Shown here in pieces: positions 15,586 through 27,100 of a stretch of 64,000 bases of DNA. The stretch comes from Microbacterium sp. 2FI (GTDB taxonomy: Bacteria > Actinomycetota > Actinomycetes > Actinomycetales > Microbacteriaceae). The stretch spans positions 24,055-88,054 of the forward strand of contig NZ_SCMR01000019.1 of NCBI RefSeq assembly GCF_005502885.1. Direction: 5' to 3'. The notes beneath the pieces are model-generated. The model saw only the letters and a list, made by a program, of their open reading frames with translations. It made no database searches and had not been told where the DNA came from. The translations under genes were made by a program, and so were the position numbers. How positions within the stretch are numbered: position 1 is the first letter of the stretch; each line of letters opens with the position of its first letter.

Positions 15586-17196
15586 TCAGCGGCGGCCGGG
15601 CAACATCCGTCGAACCAGGCCGATCGCGGTGTCGAGCTCGGGCGCCCTCAGCAATGCCAGCAGCCCCACGTACACCGCGATCGAGACGATGCCGATGATC
15701 CCGGCGCCGATCGCGCCCAGGAGCTTGTCCGAGACCATCCACCCGTCCACGCCGCCGAGAAGGAGGAACGTGAGCCAGCCGACCGCCGCGGCGGGAACGG
15801 CGGCGAGGGCGAACCGGCCGAGCGACAGCATCCACGACCCGATTCCGAGACCCCCGCGACGGCGCTGCAGCATCGCGGTGGCGATGATCACCTGCACGAT
15901 GGTCGCGAACGACTGCCCGAGGGCGACGGACGCGGCGAGCCACCCGATCGCGAGCACCTCGGCCGACACCGCCCAGGACGCTGCCAGGGCGGTGAGCACC
16001 ACGAGTGCGCACTGCAGCAGCGTGAACAAGAACGGCGTGCGGGTGTCGTCGTAGGCGTAGAAGGTGCGCTGGATCACGAACAGCACGGCCAGCGGCACGA
16101 GGCTGAAGAGGTAGCAGACGAGCACGACTGCCGCGGCGACGGCCTCGTCGCGACTGCCGGTGAAGATGCGCGATGCGGGTACCGAGGCTGCCGCGAGGGC
16201 GGTCGTCGCGATCACGACGAAGAGACCCAGAATGCGGATGCTGCGCCCCACATCGGCGCGCACCTCGTCGTGGCGGCCGCCTGCCGCGTGCTCGCTGAGC
16301 TGCGTGAAGTACGGGGTGCCGATCGACAGCACGATGATCGAGTACGGGAGCATGAACAGCAGCCAGGCGTTCTGCGACACGAAGATTCCGGGGTCGCCCT
16401 CGGGGATCTGCGAGAGGACGCGCGACTGCACGATGCCGGCGAGCTGACCCGCCACGACCATCAGGAAGGTCCAGCCGGCGAGGCGCCCGATCTGCCCGAG
16501 GCCAACGCCGCGCCAGCGGAAGTCGGGCCGCACGTGGAGCCCGGTGCGTCGCCAGAACGCGAACAGGATCACTGTCTGCACCACGATGCCCAGCGTCGCG
16601 GTGCCGGCGAGAAGCGCGATCATCTCGGGCGTCCACACCGTGCCGGCGCCGGCCGCGCCGAACAGCTGGATGAAGACGAGGAAACCCGCGATCGAGACGA
16701 TGTTGTTGACGATCGGCGCCCACGTGTACGGACCGAACACGCGTCGGGCGTTGAGGGATTCGCCCACCAGCGCGAAGAGTCCGTAGAAGAGGATCTGCGG
16801 CAGGCACCAGTACGCGAACGCCGTCGCGAGGGCATGCTGGGCGGGCGGGAAGTCGGGAGCGTAGAGCGATACCAGCCACGGAGCCGCGATCGTCGCGAGC
16901 GCCGCGGTCGCCACCAGCACGACGGTGCCGAGCGTGAACAGCTTCGACACGAACGCGCGCCCGCCGTCGTCGTGCGCGGCGGCCTTCACGATCTGCGGCA
17001 CCACCACGGCGCTCAGAAGCCCGGTCGAGATGATCGCGTAGATGTTGTTGGGCAGCTGGTTCGCGATCGCGAAGGCGTTGCCGGCCTCCGTGGTCGCCCC
17101 GACCGCCGAAACGAGCACGACCGCGCGGAGGAAGCCGGTCAGCCGCGAGACGATCGTCCCGGCACCGATGAGGACGCTCGCCCGCCCGATGCTCAT
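15586..17196 (-). CDS. murJ: Lipid II flippase MurJ (MviN)
   Basis: This 536-residue MOP-superfamily membrane protein starts at ATG 17194-17196 (MSIGRASVLIGAGTIVSRLT). The family opening GTIVSRLTGFLR is followed by many hydrophobic segments consistent with 14 helices, without the long cytoplasmic kinase-like domain found in mycobacterial MurJ. It moves lipid II across the membrane for peptidoglycan synthesis. The start overlaps the stop of the DUF6049 gene by 4 bp (ATGA). A 43-codon extension upstream is the other frame of that gene and was rejected. Confidence 0.95.
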   Translation of the reverse strand: MSIGRASVLIGAGTIVSRLTGFLRAVVLVSAVGATTEAGNAFAIANQLPNNIYAIISTGLLSAVVVPQIVKAAAHDDGGRAFVSKLFTLGTVVLVATAALATIAAPWLVSLYAPDFPPAQHALATAFAYWCLPQILFYGLFALVGESLNARRVFGPYTWAPIVNNIVSIAGFLVFIQLFGAAGAGTVWTPEMIALLAGTATLGIVVQTVILFAFWRRTGLHVRPDFRWRGVGLGQIGRLAGWTFLMVVAGQLAGIVQSRVLSQIPEGDPGIFVSQNAWLLFMLPYSIIVLSIGTPYFTQLSEHAAGGRHDEVRADVGRSIRILGLFVVIATTALAAASVPASRIFTGSRDEAVAAAVVLVCYLFSLVPLAVLFVIQRTFYAYDDTRTPFLFTLLQCALVVLTALAASWAVSAEVLAIGWLAASVALGQSFATIVQVIIATAMLQRRRGGLGIGSWMLSLGRFALAAVPAAAVGWLTFLLLGGVDGWMVSDKLLGAIGAGIIGIVSIAVYVGLLALLRAPELDTAIGLVRRMLPGRR

Positions 17197-19331
17197 GCGT
17201 CGTCCTCGGCATCCGCTCCGGCTGTCTTGCGACGGGCCCGCATCCGCAGCACCGTCCGCACGACGCCCAGCAGCAGCAGCGCACCCACGAGTGTGCCGAG
17301 GGCTGCGACACCGAAGGTCTCCCACTCGGCACGCACGTCGACGTCGACCGACATCGGATCGCCGATCGCGACGCTCGCGGGGCTGCGCAGCTGCAGGGCG
17401 ATGGTCACCTCGCCGCTCCCGAGCCGCGCCTGCACGGGAACTTCGACGCGGGTGTTGCTCGACGCGGTCGCCACGACCGGGTTCTCGCCCTGGACATCGA
17501 GCCGCAGATTGTCGGGGGTCGCATAGAGGACGAGGTTGACCGGATACGGCAGGTCGTTGCGCACCCAGAAGCGCAGACCCGCGTTCGAGCCGTAGAGGTC
17601 GATCGAGTCAGTGGGGAGGAGACCGACCGCGTCGAGGGTGGTGGTGGTCTCCTGGCTATGGGTCGCGACGGCGGCGTTCCACGCGAGGTCGTCGCTCGTC
17701 CAGCCCGCGCCGAGCAGCTGCAGGATCTCGGCGCGCTCCGGGCCGGTGAGCAGGGACGGCTCGTCGAGGATCGTGGCGAATCGCGAGAGTTCGGCTTCGT
17801 CAGCGAAGAGAGCGGATGCCGCAGCCACCCTCTCCGCCGGCATCGCGGCATCGGTCAGAGCGATCGGCGACGCTTCGGCGGCGGCGAGCCCGCTGAGGGT
17901 GATCGGCACGGCGCCGGGGGTGCGAAGTGCTGCGCCGATGGTCGCCCCGAGTGCCACGTTGGAGCGGCCCTGCGCGCGGTCGACGGTCACCAGCAGCGGA
18001 CCGCCGCCGGACTCGTCGGTCGCGAAGGCGAGGTAGGCGGCCGCCGCAGTGAGCGGGGCGCCGCGGCGAGCGGTGTCTTCGAGCGACGCGTCGCGGAGTG
18101 CCCGCGAGGCGTCGGCGTCGTAGACGAGCACGTCGGCCTCGTCGACGAGCGCGCGAGCCGGGACCGTCTCACCGACAGCGCCGCCGGCGGTGGCTGCCGA
18201 TGACAGCAGGGTGAGGGAGGTCTGGTCGTCGACGGTGATGCCGCCGATCTCCGAGACCACGCCAGAGGTCGCTGCGCCGCCCGCCGGCCAGTAGACCGCG
18301 CCCCGCGCTCCGCCGATGTCGAGCAGCTCGTCCATGCTCGGCAGCACCACCGCATCAGGATCGGGAGCAGGGGTCGCCGTCGGCGCGGGCGTCGGCTCGG
18401 CATCCTCATCGGGGTCGAAGTCGGCGGGGTCCATGTAGGCGGTGAGCGAGGTCGGGCGCAGCGGACGGTTCAGGCCGGCTTCGAGCTGCACGGCCACATC
18501 GGCGTCGCCGAACTGAAGCGCGAAGCGCGAGTTGGGCAGGTCGACCAGGCGCTGCACCCAGGCGCGGGCGGAATCGGGGGCGGCGGAGCCCAGCACCCGG
18601 ATCGCCGCGGGGATCGCGGGGTCGACGGCCAGGATCGCGGCGGTGTCGGCGACCCCGTTCAGCTGGCTCGTGAGTGCACCGTTCGGAGCGGTGAGCACCG
18701 CGAGCTGTTCCGCCGTCAGCAGACCGGTCGACAGCGGCCCGGCGGTGATGGGCACGACGACGCCGATCCCCACCCCTGAGACAGCGGGATCGGGAACGAT
18801 GACGGCGCTCGTCGAGGTCGTCGTCACCCCGGCCGTCTCGTACGCGGCCGCGAGCGGATAGACGCCGGGCTCGAGCGCCGTGAGCGTCGGATCGTCCGCT
18901 TCCACCCGCAAGCCCTTCACGAGTTCGCCGCCGGGGACGACGGCATCGAGGAGCACCGTGCCCACGTCGGTGAGGCCCGCCGAAGCGCTCTCACCGTCGA
19001 GCCACGCGGTGAGCGCCGCGCGGTCGCGGAGCGCCGTCGTGCCGAGCGAGAGCGTCGCGGTGACCGGTGTGGTCGCCACCGCGGTGCCGTTGTCGAGCGC
19101 GAGTGAGACGGCGAGCGGGTCACCGGGCGAGACGATCCCCTCTCCGACCGGTGCGAGGGTGAACTCGACCATGCCGGTCGGCGCGATCGGGGTGGGAGTG
19201 GGTGTCGGTGCGGTAGCGGCAGCGGCCGGCATGCCCCCCGCGCACAGGCCCAGCATGACGAGGGCCACAGCCGCCGCACGGCGTGCACGACGGGCGCGGC
19301 GCGGCGGGGTCCCGTGGCGGAAGTCGGTCAT
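17193..19331 (-). CDS. DUF6049 family secreted, membrane-anchored protein
   Basis: This 712-residue protein starts at ATG 19329-19331 (MTDFRHGTPPRRARRARRAA). A basic n-region is followed by a hydrophobic signal (VALVMLGLCAGGMPAAAA), a large extracytoplasmic part rich in Ala, Thr and Pro, and one C-terminal membrane helix (VAALGTLVGALLLLGVVRTV) with a basic cytoplasmic tail. A Pro/Ala/Thr linker (PTPAPTATPAPDPD) lies near the middle. The gene is coupled to murJ as in most actinobacteria; Rv3909-Rv3910 of M. tuberculosis is the equivalent pair. It is probably an envelope partner of MurJ, but its function is unknown. Confidence 0.88.
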   Translation of the reverse strand: MTDFRHGTPPRRARRARRAAAVALVMLGLCAGGMPAAAATAPTPTPTPIAPTGMVEFTLAPVGEGIVSPGDPLAVSLALDNGTAVATTPVTATLSLGTTALRDRAALTAWLDGESASAGLTDVGTVLLDAVVPGGELVKGLRVEADDPTLTALEPGVYPLAAAYETAGVTTTSTSAVIVPDPAVSGVGIGVVVPITAGPLSTGLLTAEQLAVLTAPNGALTSQLNGVADTAAILAVDPAIPAAIRVLGSAAPDSARAWVQRLVDLPNSRFALQFGDADVAVQLEAGLNRPLRPTSLTAYMDPADFDPDEDAEPTPAPTATPAPDPDAVVLPSMDELLDIGGARGAVYWPAGGAATSGVVSEIGGITVDDQTSLTLLSSAATAGGAVGETVPARALVDEADVLVYDADASRALRDASLEDTARRGAPLTAAAAYLAFATDESGGGPLLVTVDRAQGRSNVALGATIGAALRTPGAVPITLSGLAAAEASPIALTDAAMPAERVAAASALFADEAELSRFATILDEPSLLTGPERAEILQLLGAGWTSDDLAWNAAVATHSQETTTTLDAVGLLPTDSIDLYGSNAGLRFWVRNDLPYPVNLVLYATPDNLRLDVQGENPVVATASSNTRVEVPVQARLGSGEVTIALQLRSPASVAIGDPMSVDVDVRAEWETFGVAALGTLVGALLLLGVVRTVLRMRARRKTAGADAEDDA

Positions 19332-19470
19332 GAAGTGGTTCGCTCCTGTGCGATGTCCTGACCGCACGATCGAGTGCGATTCTACGGCGCGACCATCTGA
19401 GAGCCCCGCACCGCACCGCCCTTCACCACTGCACTGGGCGGCGCGGTGTGAGGCGCGGTTGAATGGAGCC

Positions 19471-21009
19471 GTGCTTCCCGAACCCGAACCCGCCACGTGC
19501 CGAGACCTCGCCCATGATCTCCGCGAAGCGGGTTACACGTCGGATGCGCTGCGCGACGCCTGGGGCGAGACCGCCGACGACGCGATCGCGCGCGGGCTCC
19601 GCTCGCCCGCCGAGCGAGCCATCGGTGATCGCGACGACGCGGTGGCGGTTCTCGGGCGCCTTCTCATGCTCGGGATGCCGCAGCCGACGGCATACGTCGA
19701 TCGAGCGCTCCCCCGCACCGGCGCCGCCGGCATCGCGCGGCTCGGGATCGGCGTGATCGACGGCGACACGGTGCGGCCGACGGCGCTCGTCCGACCGCAG
19801 GCGATCTCGTTCGGAGGCGACGATGAGACACCGGATCGGGAGATCGCCTGGTGGCTCGCGAGCGATCTCGACGAGGCGGCGCTCGGTGGCGCGCTGCCCG
19901 AGGATCACGTGCTCGGGGTCGGCGGCGCGTCCCTGACGCTCGCGGCGCTGCAGCTGCCGACACCCGCCGGTCGGGGGCTCGACATCGGCAGCGGATGCGG
20001 CATCCAGGCACTGCGTGCCCGGCGCTCGGTCGACCATGTCGTCGCGACCGACATCTCGGAGCGCGCACTGCACTTCACGCGCCTGAACGCGGAGCTCAAC
20101 GGCATCGACGCCATCGAGACTCGGCTCGGCAGCCTGTTCGAACCGGTCGCCGGCGAGCAGTTCGACCGCATCGTGTCGAATCCGCCGTTCGTCATCACAC
20201 CGCGCTCCGACGGCGTGCCCGCGTACGAGTACCGCGACGGCGGACTCGTCGGGGACGACCTCGTCCGGGCGTTCGTCGAGGGCGTCGGCGTGCACCTCGC
20301 GCCGGGTGGAGTCGCACAGCTGCTGGGCAACTGGGAGACCCGCGCCGGGGACTCCGGCCTCGACCGTGCGCGCGCGTGGGTTGAGGCGTCGCCGGTGCCC
20401 CTGGACGCGTGGGTGGTCGAGCGTGAGAGCCTCGATCCGCTCTCGTATGCCGAGCTCTGGGTGCGCGACGGCGGGACTCTTCCGGGCACCGAGCGCTTCG
20501 CGAGACTCATCGATGCGTGGCTCGACGATTTCACGGCTCGCCAGGTGACCGCGGTCGGGTTCGGCTACGTGCTGCTGCGGCGTCCGGTTGCCGGGCAGCC
20601 GTCGCTCGCGCGCTACGAGACCCTCCCGCAGCCGCTCGGCGGGGACGATCTCGGCGCCCACCTGGCCGCCGCGCTCGCCGCGCACGACCGGCTCGCCGCC
20701 CTCGACGATGCCGCGCTCGCGGCATCCGTCCTCGCGGTCGCCGCCGACGTCACCGAAGCCCGCCATCACCTGCCGGGAGCCGAGGATCCGACGGTGATCG
20801 AGCTGCGTCAGGGCGGCGGATTCGCCCGCTCGCTCGCCGTGGATCCCGGCCTCGCCGCCCTCGTCGGCGCCTGCGACGGCGACCTGCCGGTCGGTGTGCT
20901 GATCGATGCCATCGCACACCTGCTCGACGTGGATGCCGCGGCCCTGCGCGCCGATCTGCTGCCGCGGGTGCGCGAGCTCGTCTTCAGCGGGTTCGTCCGG
21001 TTCGCGTGA
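19471..21009 (+). CDS. Class I SAM-dependent methyltransferase (NPPF type)
   Basis: This 512-residue protein starts at GTG 19471, preceded by GGAG 6 nt away; a TTG at 19459 is an alternative. An N-terminal helical domain of about 160 residues precedes a Rossmann methyltransferase core with DIGSGCG at 171-177, an acidic VVATDIS strand at 191-197 and SNPPF at 236-240. The NPPF motif is typical of enzymes that methylate amide or amino nitrogens (HemK, RsmC and DNA N6-adenine enzymes). The C-terminal 150 residues form an extra helical domain. Actinobacteria have conserved orphan proteins of this build. The substrate is unknown. Confidence 0.82.
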   Translation: MLPEPEPATCRDLAHDLREAGYTSDALRDAWGETADDAIARGLRSPAERAIGDRDDAVAVLGRLLMLGMPQPTAYVDRALPRTGAAGIARLGIGVIDGDTVRPTALVRPQAISFGGDDETPDREIAWWLASDLDEAALGGALPEDHVLGVGGASLTLAALQLPTPAGRGLDIGSGCGIQALRARRSVDHVVATDISERALHFTRLNAELNGIDAIETRLGSLFEPVAGEQFDRIVSNPPFVITPRSDGVPAYEYRDGGLVGDDLVRAFVEGVGVHLAPGGVAQLLGNWETRAGDSGLDRARAWVEASPVPLDAWVVERESLDPLSYAELWVRDGGTLPGTERFARLIDAWLDDFTARQVTAVGFGYVLLRRPVAGQPSLARYETLPQPLGGDDLGAHLAAALAAHDRLAALDDAALAASVLAVAADVTEARHHLPGAEDPTVIELRQGGGFARSLAVDPGLAALVGACDGDLPVGVLIDAIAHLLDVDAAALRADLLPRVRELVFSGFVRFA

Positions 21010-21063
21010 GCGGTTCGTCGGCATCGGCAGGCTGATCCCTGCGGAGCAATGTGACGACCCCCA

Positions 21064-21093
21064 TTGACACGGACCGGTGATCCACGGGACGAT
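21064..21093 (+). promoter_or_regulatory. Candidate promoter of the giant gene
   Basis: A perfect -35 TTGACA at 21064-21069 is followed after 18 bp by GACGAT (21088-21093), which keeps the key A and T positions of a -10. Transcription from here would give a leader of roughly 70 nt before the GTG at 21172. The -35 match is strong and the -10 weak. Confidence 0.4.
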
Positions 21094-21171
21094 CCGAACC
21101 GGGCGGTGTGGTGCGGACCGTCCACCCTGGGCATTCCCCTCGCCGGGTGTGCCCGACCCTCTGGAGGGCTT

Positions 21172-24100
21172 GTGGGGAGTGCTCGAGCGTCTCGGCGGCT
21201 ACGCCCGCCTTCGCTCGTCGACCGCGCCCGGACGCCGCTGATAGCAGCGGTCGTCACCCTCGCGATGGCCGTCACTCCGGCTGTCTCTCCTGCTGCCGCG
21301 GCCGCTCCGGCCGAGTACGCTCTGCGTGCTCCGAGCGTCGCCGCGAACGCCGCGCACGCCGATCTGGACGCCGCCGACATCGATCGTGTGCTGCCGAGCG
21401 CGCTGGCCCTGTGGGGCCTTCGCGACCTGCCCGGTGAGGTGCGCGTAGGCGACGTCTCCGGCGACCGGCTCGCCGTGACGAGCGGCACCACGATCACGGT
21501 CGACCCCGATGCCGCCGGCCACGGCTGGTTCGTCGACGCGACCCCCGCCTCATCGCGCGAGTTCACGCACGGCGCCGGCTCCACGGCGACCGCCGATGCG
21601 TCGAGCGTCGCCGCGGGCCTGATGGACCTGCAAACCGTCCTCGCACACGAGATCGGCCATCTGCTCGGTCGCGACGACCTCGATCGTGACGACGCGCTGA
21701 TGCACGAGCGACTCGCGCCGGGCACGCGCCACCTCGGCGTCGGATTCGACGACGGCGCGCACGTGAAGGTATTGCGCGCACTTGCTGCGGGCCGCGAACT
21801 GCCGTTGCGCGCGATGGACGTCGTCGAGCCCGCTTCAGAGCCGGCCGCGGAACAGCCCGTCGCCGAAGAGCCTGCGCCCGCGGAGCCCGCTCCTGCCGAG
21901 CCCGCACCCGCGGAGCCTGCTCCGGCTGAGCCCGCGCCGGCTGAGCCCGCCCCCGCTGAGCCTGCCCCCGCTGAGCCCGCGACCGCTCCGGTGGAGCCCG
22001 CAGTCGACACCGCTCCCGCCGAGCCCGTAGCGGAGGCCGAACCGGCAGCCGAAGCGCCGGCCGAGCCCGTCGCGGCAGAGCCCGCGGCCACGACGACCGC
22101 CGAGCCGGCGGCTCCGATTGCGGTCGCGCCCGTCGTCATCGCCCCGTCGCCATGGACCGTCACGATCTCGGGCACCGCGGTCATGCGCATCGACGGCACC
22201 GACCTGGTGATCGGCACCGAGCGCCGTGCTCTCTCGTCGATCACCGCCGTCATCGTCATCGGCGGTGCCGGTGCTGACACCCTCGTCATCGACGCGAGCG
22301 CGCTCGCCGCACTCAAGGGCAAGTCGGTGTCCTTCGACGGCGCCGGCGGCTCCGATGTGCTCGCCGGCCCCACGGTCGACGCGCGCTGGATCGTCGACGG
22401 CGCAGGCTCCGGGCGCATGCTCGCCGGGGGCGCGACGGTGACCTTCCGCGGAATCGAGACGCTGCGCGGTGCCGAGGGCAACAAGGATCTCTTCGAGCTG
22501 GTCGGCAGCGGCACGATCGGCGCCGTCGACGGCGGTGCGGGCGGCTTCGACACCATCGCGTCCCGCAACTCGTCCCCGGCCAGCGTCACCTCGCGGGTGA
22601 GCGGCCCGCAGTCGGGGTCGGTGGTGCTCGACGGCCGCACCACCCGGTACGACGGCCTGGAGCCCGTGAACCTCTCGTGCTCTGTGGCGTGCCTCGTCGA
22701 CGCGGGCACGAGCGACAACCACCAGATCCGCATCCACTCGACCGGTGCGACCAACATCACGGTCGAGTTCACCACCGGCACCGGTGAGCTCACCACCTTC
22801 ACGATCGGCGCCACGACGACAAAGCTCACCGTCCGCGGCGCCGCCGGCAACGACACCTTCCGGGTCGAGGCGCTCCCCGCGCACGTGACCATCGTCATCC
22901 AGGGCGGCGGCGGAGACGACACCCTCGTCGGACCGAACGTCGAGAACGACTGGGCGATCACCGGAGCCGACACGGGCGCAGCATCCTTCGCCCTCTTCTC
23001 GGCGGTCGAGAACATCACCGGCGGGTCGGCATCCGACACCTTCGCCGTGACCACCGTCGTCACTGCCAGCAATCCACCGCGCGTGCATACGCTCAGCGGC
23101 GTGATCAGCGGCGGCGGCGGCGTCGACGCGCTGGTCGCCGGCGACCTCGCCAACCGCTGGACACTGACCGGAGCGGGCACCGGCACGCTCTCCACCGTCG
23201 ACCCCGACGATGACCTCGTGCTCACCAGCACGCAGTCCTTCGCCGCGATCGAGAACCTCATCGGCGGCCTCGGCGACGACGAGTTCCGCATGCTCGCCGG
23301 CGGCTCGGTGACCGGCATGATCGACGGCGGCGGCGATGACGACGAAGCGGACGAGCCGGCCGTCGACACGATCACGTTCGCGGGATTCGGCTCGCCCGTG
23401 ACCCTCACGCTCGCGGGCGGCGCGCTCACCTTCGCCGCCCTCTTCTCACTCGCGACCACGCCGCAGACGTCCACCACCGGTGCCGGCACGGTGCGGTTCA
23501 ACACCGCGACGCAGTCGAGCGCGACCCAGATCCGCGTCGGCATCGGCAATGCCGCCGGCGGCGTGATCGCCGCGGCGATCGACCGCATCGACGACTCTCC
23601 CGCGCCCCTCGGCGAGGTGCGCGTCGTCGCCACCGACGACGACGCGAAGTGGATCCTCTTCAAGCTGCTCGGCCTCGGCGCCGCCGGCGACCCGGGCTAC
23701 CGCGCCTTCTCGGTGCAGGTGCTCTCCGCGAGCGCCGCCAACCCGTTCTCGGCGGACGACGCGCTGACCTTCGTCTACGCGCCGGGGATGCACTCGGCGA
23801 CGGGCGTCGCCGCCTTCGTCAACGTCGAGACCGTCACCGGCGGCGCGGGCGCCGACACGGTGCGCGGTCCTCCGGACGAGTCGACTCGGTGGACCATCGA
23901 CGGGGATGACGCGGGCAGCGTCGCCGGCATCGGATTCTCGTCGTTCGAGTCCCTCGTCGGCGCCGCAGGGTCTGCCGACGTGTTCACCGTCACCGCGACC
24001 GGCACCCTCTCCGGCTCCATCGCCGGAGGCAGCGGCACCTCCGACGCCCTCGTCTTCGCCGTCAGCGACACCCTCGCCGTTCTGTACAACGTCCCCTCCG

Positions 24101-27100
24101 CGAACCACAGCGGCACCGCGAACTACGACGGCCGCAGCATCGTCTACACGGGTCTGGATCGCCAGAGCGTTCTCGCCGGCAACAACTCGACCCGCGTCAT
24201 CCAGGGCTCCTCGGCCGACGACGTCATGGTCGTCTCGGCCGTCGACGCGACCCGCATGCAGGTCCGCTACGTCGGCCGCGCCTGGTACGACGTCGTGACC
24301 GGCACCCTGGTCGATGGCGAGATCTTCCTGAACCCCCTCGTCTCGCTCGTCATCGAAGGTCGCGCCGGCGCCGACTCGATCACGATCGCGAGCCTCTCGT
24401 CGGGCTGGCACGACGGCGCGACGATCTTCGTCTACGGCAACCGCCGCCTCAGTGTCGCGACCCCGATCTTCGTCGACGACCCCGATGCCGACTCGGTCTT
24501 CTTCACCGGCGACATCGCACCGCTGGGCACGATGGAGATCTACGCGGCGAACATCACGGTGCGCGCGGGTGTCTCGATCGACGCGGGCGACGGCTACATC
24601 GTCCTGCGTGCCCGCCACATCGAGACCTCGACGTGGGAGAACCTCCGGCCGGGACTGGTCGCGAGCCGCAGCGTCGCGATCACGATCGAGGCGGATGCCG
24701 AGATCCGCGCGACCGGCATCTACATCATCGCGCAGGCCGAGGATCGTACCGTGGCCGAGTTCCTCGGCCAGATGAAGGAGGTCGCGAACTTCGTCATCAA
24801 CCCGCTCATCAGCCTGCTCGAGTCGATCATCGCCCTCCCGGTGAAGGTGCTCGTGAAGAGCTCGTCGGCCACGATCACGATCGGCAACCGCGTGCGGATC
24901 ATCAGCGCCGATGCGCTGGGCATCTATGCGACTGCTTCGGCCGACGCGAGCGGCTCGGCCCGCGGCAGCATGGTCAGCGTCGGGTTCGTGTGGGCGACGG
25001 CGACGGCGCGGGTCACGATCGGCACCGATGCCGTGCTCACGGGCGCGGCGGCTGTCGTGATCACGGCCACGGCGACGGCCACGGCATCCATCTCTTCCGA
25101 GACGAGCCGCGAGCTCTCGAGCACTCCGAACCCCGGGGCTACGCAGATCGCGCTCTCGCTCGCCGTCTCGAACGCCGTCGTGACCTCGACGATCAGCGTC
25201 GGCCTCCGCACCCGCATCGAAGCGGGCAAGACCGCGAACCTCGTCGCGACGGGCAACGCCGACTCGTCGGCGTCGGCCGAATCGGGCATCTACGCCGACG
25301 GCAGCGCGGGCGTCGCGACGGCGATCGAGCTGTCGGATGCCGACATCACCAACACGGTGCTCGGCACCGTCCGCGCGAACATGGGCTCGGGCTCGGTCGT
25401 CAAGATCGAGATCGACCCGACCGAGACCGACCCGACTCAGCCCGGATACGTCGACTACGCGAAGAACATGATCTTCGTCGGAGCCCACGCGCTCGTCACC
25501 GAAGACGTCATCACCTACACGAACCGGCGTGGCACGAGTATCGGCGGGCTCGTCGACGGCCGCCAGTACTTCGTGGTCCAACTCTTCGACATCGACGACC
25601 CCGACAACCCCGGGCGTGACGAGTCGCAGTGGATCAAGCTCGCCTTCACCGAAGAGCGCGCGATCACCGCCGGCCTCGGGTACGACTACCACGCCGGCAA
25701 CGTCGTCGACCTGATCAACCAGGCCGGCACCGTGCTCGAGACGAGCAACAACGAGCGGCTCTTCAACGGCACCGACGTCGACGGCGCCGCCAACACGGTC
25801 CGTCTCCGGTGGCCCGTGGGCACGGTCTTCAACACGTTCGAACTCGGCCAGGCGGTCGTCTACCGCCAGGGCACCCACGCGATCGCCGGCCTCGTCGACG
25901 GCCAGACGTACTACGTCATCGCGAGCACCAATCAGACGAACCTCCAGGGAAACACGCGCTTCGCGACCGCACAGGTCATCCGGCTCGCCGAGAGCGAGAA
26001 CGAGGCGCGCGGCGGCGTCTTCATCGACATCGGCGAGATCCCGGTCGGCGCGACCGGCTACATGTTCGAGGCGAAGCACGTTCTCGACTCGGGCTTCGCG
26101 ACCGGTGTCGGCATCATCTCGCAGCTGAACGCCAAGGATTCCAGCTCCGCGAGCGCCGGCCTCGTGGACGAGGAGCTGAACCCGAACCTCTGGGCGAAGG
26201 TCAAGGAGAAGCTCGCGGCCAACGTCGTCGACTCGCTCCTCTCGCGGCTCACGCGTGCCTATCGCGACCACCAGGCCAAGGCCGGCGTCGCGTCCAACGG
26301 CGGCATCGCGGTCGCCGGCGCCCTCGCGTTCACCTTCGCCGACCACGACGTGACCACGATCGTGGGGGCGGCAGCGGTCATCCAGTCCAACGAGGACCTC
26401 GAGGTCAAGGCGACGATCGCCCAGACCCTCAACCTCAACGCCGAGTCGAACGCCGAGCCGCAGTCCGGCCCCGACGGTGCCAGCGCCGGCACGATGATCA
26501 GCGTCGCGATCTCGATCGGCATCGTCGAGAACACCGCGACCGCGACGCTCACCAGCGGCGCGACGCTCGACGGACTGCGCGCGACCCGCCTCATCGCCGA
26601 CGTGTCATACCCGTTCCTCACGCGGTTCGACCAGTACATCCCGCTGTCGTGGGGCGAGCTGGTCGACTCGCTCCGCAACGACGGCTGGGACGCGATCCTC
26701 AAGTACGTCAACGCGCAGCTCGGCCTCAAGGACTCGCTCTTCAACACGTGGACCTCGGCGACCGCGCAGGCCGACGAGGTCGGCATCGCGGGCTCGGTCA
26801 CCGTGCTCGTCCTCACGAACCGGGCGATCGCCACCGTGCAGTCGGGCGTGAAGATCAACCAGACGCTCGCGTGGCGGAACTCGGACCACGGCAATGCCGC
26901 GGGATCCGAGCAGGTCGTCTCGATCGAGGCGACGAACTACCAGCAGTTCATCAACATGGTCGGGATCTTCGCGCTGCCCGACATCGACCTCGACTCGAAG
27001 GGCACGAAGTTCGCCGACCGGATCTCGCTGAACCCCGCGGGTACTGCGGGCTCGAAGGGCGGCGCCGGCGGCTCGTTCTACGTCTTCGTGCAGGACAACA

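Noticed and set aside
21064..21171. TTG at 21064 as start of the giant protein
   Set aside because: TTGACA there is a good -35 box. The 36 extra residues do not look like a signal peptide, whereas GTG 21172 has GGAGGG and a clean signal sequence.
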